Source of the DNA: Peptococcaceae bacterium UBA2264
GTDB taxonomy: Bacteria > Bacillota > Desulfitobacteriia > Desulfitobacteriales > Desulfitobacteriaceae
NCBI GenBank assembly: GCA_002347475.1
Contig: DDXI01000115.1
Coordinates: forward strand, 1-8,713
Direction: 5' to 3'
Length of the DNA: 8,713 bases
Shown here: positions 6,538-8,713 of the stretch, piece after piece
How the letters are laid out: every line of letters begins with the position of its first letter
How positions within the stretch are numbered: position 1 is the stretch's first letter
Notes under the pieces: generated by a model
Seen by the model: only the letters and a program-made list of their open reading frames with translations
Told to the model about the DNA's origin: nothing
Database searches by the model: none
Made by a program: the position numbers and the translations under genes

Positions 6538-8313
6538 ATGAAAATAAAAACAAAAACACTGCTGAGACTGAAGGTTTTCCTGAGCATCTTGTTGATCTTC
6601 AGCATGCTCGCCGGTTCGGCGGGAGTCGCTTTTGCTGCGGATGATGTCCTCTCCGAGGTACGTTCCCAGCTGCAAAAATATTATGTGGATCCTGTGGCTG
6701 CTGATGTTTTGAATGCCTCCAGCCTGGACGAGATGCTCCAGCGTCTGGGAGATCCGCATACGCGCTATTTAAGTGCCGAGGAATATCAGAGTTTCCTCGA
6801 TTCCATGGAGGACAAGAGTTTCTACGGAATCGGGGTCATGATTGATGTAGTGGCAGAAGGCGCTCTTATTATTGGCGTTATTGAAGGCTCGCCGGCTGAA
6901 GAGGCCGGGCTGCAGAGCGGGGATATAATTACGGAAGCAGATGGTCAAGCCCTGGCCGGGCTGTCCTTGGAAAGGATAGTCAGTTATATACGGGGGGCGG
7001 AAGGAAGCAGCGTTGACCTGAAGATTAAGCGGGACAATACTTTTCTGACCTTCTCGGTTATCCGCCGGGAGATTATCGATCAGACTGTCACCGGGGAAAA
7101 ACAGGACGGCCAGACAGGGTATATCGCTATCAATTCTTTTGGCCTGATAACTCCTGCTGCTTTTGCCGACGTTGTCCAGGACTTGCGCGCTCAGAAGGTC
7201 AAGAGCTGGATAATCGATTTGCGGAACAATCCGGGCGGATATTTAAGTGCGGCTCTGGATTTAGCCGGTTATTTCATTGGACCGAATACTGCTGTTCATA
7301 TCAAGGACCGCAATAACCCGGCGCAGACCTACCTGGCTGCCGAGCAGGATTATACCCTGGAGCAGCCGGTTATTTTTCTGATTAACGAAAACAGTGCCAG
7401 CGCTTCCGAGATTTTAGCGGCAGCAGTGCAGGATTATCACAAGGCTTTATTGGTCGGGAACCAGACTTATGGCAAGGGCACAGTACAGAATATTTTTGAC
7501 CTCTCTGATGGCGGGGTTCTGAAGATGACAATTGCCCGTTTCTATTCACCCCTGGGTAATACTATTGAGAAAACAGGTGTTTTACCCGATTCCGCAGTTT
7601 CCGATGAGGAAACCCTGGCTGCGACTCGCTTGTTGCTGGCAGCTGTCGGCCAGAGCGACAATGGGTCCAATGCCAGTGATAAAAGCGGCTATGTCCAGTT
7701 TTCTGCCCAGGGTTACAATTATGAGGTTTTCCTGAGCCAGGCCCGCCAAATAGAGTTTTGGCCAGCCTGGGGTGAGCTGATAGACGGAGCGTCTGGGGCG
7801 GTGAGTTTTCAAACAGGCGGGTTAAGCGGCTGGAGCAGTATCCCAGCCGAGATCCGGAGTAAGCGCTGGCCTCTCTATTATCCCGATTATCTTCAGGTTG
7901 GAGATTTAAACGATCTTCCCCTGGACAAAAAATTTACAGTGCGTTTTCAGGGTAAAATAGACTGGCAGACTGTCAATGCAGACAGTGTGGAACTTATCGA
8001 CAGTATTACGGGAGAAAGAGTTCCTCTGGATTTTCGGCCTCTGAATGAGAACACTGTCCAGATTATGCCGGGGCTGGACTCGAACACAGGTATCAGGATC
8101 AAGCTAAAACCGGGAACAACTTACTGGTTGGTATTGCACCAGTCCCTAAAGGATATCAATGGCAGTAGCTTAAGGGAAGGTGCCTTGGCTGTTGCCCGGA
8201 CTGCCGGCACCCCTCTGAGTGCAGAGAGTATGAAGATCCAGGGAGAGGTACAGGCTCGGGAGGTCAGGGGCCAGGCTGATTATGGGCAGACGCTTCTGGA
8301 TTTGGCAGATTGA
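6538..8313 (+). CDS. Secreted S41-family carboxy-terminal processing peptidase with Ig-like C-terminal extension
   Basis: 591 residues from ATG 6538, chosen because GGAGG at 6525-6529 lies 8 bases upstream; an in-frame ATG at 6505 would add 11 hydrophilic residues and has no ribosome site. Signal peptide 1-33 (cleavage AFA/AD). Then a helical N-terminal domain with LGDPHTRYLS (about 71-80), a PDZ domain (about 95-166, starting FYGIGVMIDV) and the S41 core (about 182-365). Catalytic residues by alignment to CtpA/CtpB/Prc: S288 in NENSASASEI, K313 in TYGKGTVQ (25 residues on) and Q317. The protease would cut exported proteins near their C-termini outside the membrane. CtpB-type proteins are near 400-480 residues, so about 200 C-terminal residues are extra: an unrecognised linker (about 375-460) and a beta-rich segment (about 462-555) resembling SbsA-type Ig-like domains (KFTVRFQGKIDWQTVNADSV; KPGTTYWLVLHQSLKDINGS). 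Separate transcription unit from the efflux operon. Confidence 0.93.
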   Translation: MKIKTKTLLRLKVFLSILLIFSMLAGSAGVAFAADDVLSEVRSQLQKYYVDPVAADVLNASSLDEMLQRLGDPHTRYLSAEEYQSFLDSMEDKSFYGIGVMIDVVAEGALIIGVIEGSPAEEAGLQSGDIITEADGQALAGLSLERIVSYIRGAEGSSVDLKIKRDNTFLTFSVIRREIIDQTVTGEKQDGQTGYIAINSFGLITPAAFADVVQDLRAQKVKSWIIDLRNNPGGYLSAALDLAGYFIGPNTAVHIKDRNNPAQTYLAAEQDYTLEQPVIFLINENSASASEILAAAVQDYHKALLVGNQTYGKGTVQNIFDLSDGGVLKMTIARFYSPLGNTIEKTGVLPDSAVSDEETLAATRLLLAAVGQSDNGSNASDKSGYVQFSAQGYNYEVFLSQARQIEFWPAWGELIDGASGAVSFQTGGLSGWSSIPAEIRSKRWPLYYPDYLQVGDLNDLPLDKKFTVRFQGKIDWQTVNADSVELIDSITGERVPLDFRPLNENTVQIMPGLDSNTGIRIKLKPGTTYWLVLHQSLKDINGSSLREGALAVARTAGTPLSAESMKIQGEVQAREVRGQADYGQTLLDLAD

Positions 8314-8438
8314 AAATAAAACAGCAGTATCAGAGCCTGCTCAAGGCTGTCCTGGCTGATGAATCCGAGAGTAATGGTGAAAATTTTGAGAATTCTAACA
8401 GAGAGTTGGGCAGAAATTCTCAGGAAAATTTAGTATAA
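8310..8438 (+). CDS. Possible 42-residue small protein overlapping the peptidase stop
   Basis: TTG at 8310 overlaps the peptidase stop as TTGA, the same junction form as adaptor-permease in this window. It encodes 42 hydrophilic residues starting MKIKQQYQSLLKAVLADESE, a possible short amphipathic helix followed by an Asn/Glu-rich tail, ending at TAA 8436. No clear ribosome site (only CTGGA at 8295-8299), so translation would depend on coupling to the peptidase. No family recognised. It could equally be a decayed gene start or chance; function unknown. Confidence 0.3.
   Translation: MKIKQQYQSLLKAVLADESESNGENFENSNRELGRNSQENLV
8388..8421. repeat. Imperfect inverted repeat downstream of the peptidase gene
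   Basis: GAGAATTCT (8388-8396) and AGAAATTCTC (8412-8421) are inverted copies with a one-base difference in length, separated by 15 bases. The stem is AT-rich and lacks a T run, so it is more like an operator or a weak 3' stem than a terminator. Confidence 0.35.
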
Positions 8439-8439
8439 T
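8434..8439 (+). promoter_or_regulatory. Isolated consensus -10 element
   Basis: TATAAT is a perfect -10 hexamer, but nothing like TTGACA lies 16-18 bases upstream (the nearest, TTGGGC at 8406-8411, is 22 away) and there is no TGn extension. If real, it would transcribe the repeat region and then run into the insertion sequence, possibly the promoter of a gene displaced by the insertion. Confidence 0.3.
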
Positions 8440-8447
8440 GGTATAAG

Positions 8448-8500
8448 AAAGAGGACTGAATTAATAAAAAAGAACTGATTAATTAAAGAACTGATTAATT
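8448..8500. repeat. Tandem 16-bp AT-rich repeat
   Basis: AAAGAACTGATTAATT occurs twice in perfect tandem (8469-8484 and 8485-8500). A degenerate earlier copy, AAAGAGGACTGAATTAAT, begins at 8448. The array stops where the presumed insertion-sequence end begins. Confidence 0.7.
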
Positions 8501-8713
8501 AGGGCTTGCTAAAGATTGAAAAAATCCAGTAATGACAAGGGTTTGACGGCTCTTTTGGCGAATTTAAGTGTAAGGGAATAGTGATTAAAGCCCTTAAAAC
8601 CTTGCACTTGGAGGAGAAAATGTACCGCAAACCTGATCCACAATTAACCATAGATGATTTTATTCTGCCGTTTTCCGGCAAGCTTAGCGCCGAGAATCGC
8701 TGGGTTCAACTAG
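8501..8713 (+). mobile_element. Left end of an insertion sequence (partial, IS5/IS1182-like DDE type)
   Basis: About 120 bases of non-coding leader followed by a transposase start that runs off the window. The likely terminal repeat begins near AGGGCTTGCTAAAGATTG at 8501, just after the tandem repeats; the exact boundary is inferred because the right end and target duplication lie outside. The leader holds TAAGGG (8571-8576) and CCCTTA (8591-8596), a 6-bp stem that could limit read-through from outside promoters, and TTGACG at 8543-8548 as a possible -35 with only a weak partner (TAAGTG, 16 bases on). Confidence 0.55.
8620..8713 (+). CDS. Transposase N-terminus, partial at window end
   Basis: ATG 8620 follows GGAGGAG at 8610-8616. 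The 31 visible residues open with MYRKPDPQLTIDDF and continue through LPFSGKLSAENRWVQL, a start I recognise from Clostridia DDE transposases of the IS5/IS1182 type (the N-terminal InsH/DUF772-like domain, with the ENRWV motif). The catalytic part is beyond the window, so whether the element is intact cannot be judged. Confidence 0.7.
   Translation, partial: MYRKPDPQLTIDDFILPFSGKLSAENRWVQL

Noticed and set aside
8318..8360. Intrinsic terminator after the S41 peptidase
   Set aside because: Only a 4-bp AGCC/GGCT stem (8333-8336 and 8344-8347) with no T run; no convincing terminator found here.

Overview
The window looks like a low-to-mid-GC Firmicutes (Clostridia) chromosome segment, most like the Peptococcaceae / Desulfitobacterium-type lineages. 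The reasons are strong GGAGG-type ribosome sites, TTG start codons, a lipoprotein-type RND adaptor, an RND permease closest in motif to the Bacillus SwrC-like branch, and a Clostridia-type IS transposase start at the right edge. The lineage is an inference from style; there is no rRNA or marker gene here.

Region 1 (1-6374) is a complete tripartite RND efflux locus on the + strand: a TolC-family protein (32-1336), a lipoprotein membrane-fusion adaptor (1484-2620), an RND inner-membrane permease (2617-5739) and a TetR-family regulator (5741-6313). It closes with a good intrinsic terminator (6337-6374). Adaptor and permease overlap by 4 bases (TTGA) and the regulator starts 1 base after the permease stop, so these three are almost certainly one transcript. 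The TolC gene is set apart by a 147-base gap holding a perfect 10-bp hairpin and an interlaced palindrome/direct-repeat block, which is the best candidate for an operator or internal promoter.

The most interesting point is the TolC-like protein. Both helical tips that should dock an adaptor are recognisable (LGM near residues 219-221 and 384-386), and the adaptor carries the matching R-x3-L-x6-S hairpin motif (R136, L140, S147). However, neither structural repeat shows the outer-membrane beta-strand segment of TolC. The first repeat instead carries a long, very acidic, helical insertion. This suggests a TolC-type alpha-helical conduit without an outer-membrane barrel, perhaps an adaptation to a cell wall without an outer membrane.

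Region 2 (6375-8440) is a separate unit: a secreted S41 (CtpA/CtpB-type) serine peptidase with PDZ domain, intact Ser/Lys/Gln catalytic residues and an unusual C-terminal extension that includes a probable SbsA-type Ig-like domain. Its leader holds near-identical 13-bp tandem repeats. A possible 42-codon small gene overlaps its stop by TTGA.

Region 3 (8441-8713) holds short AT-rich tandem repeats and then the left end of an insertion sequence, whose transposase runs off the window.
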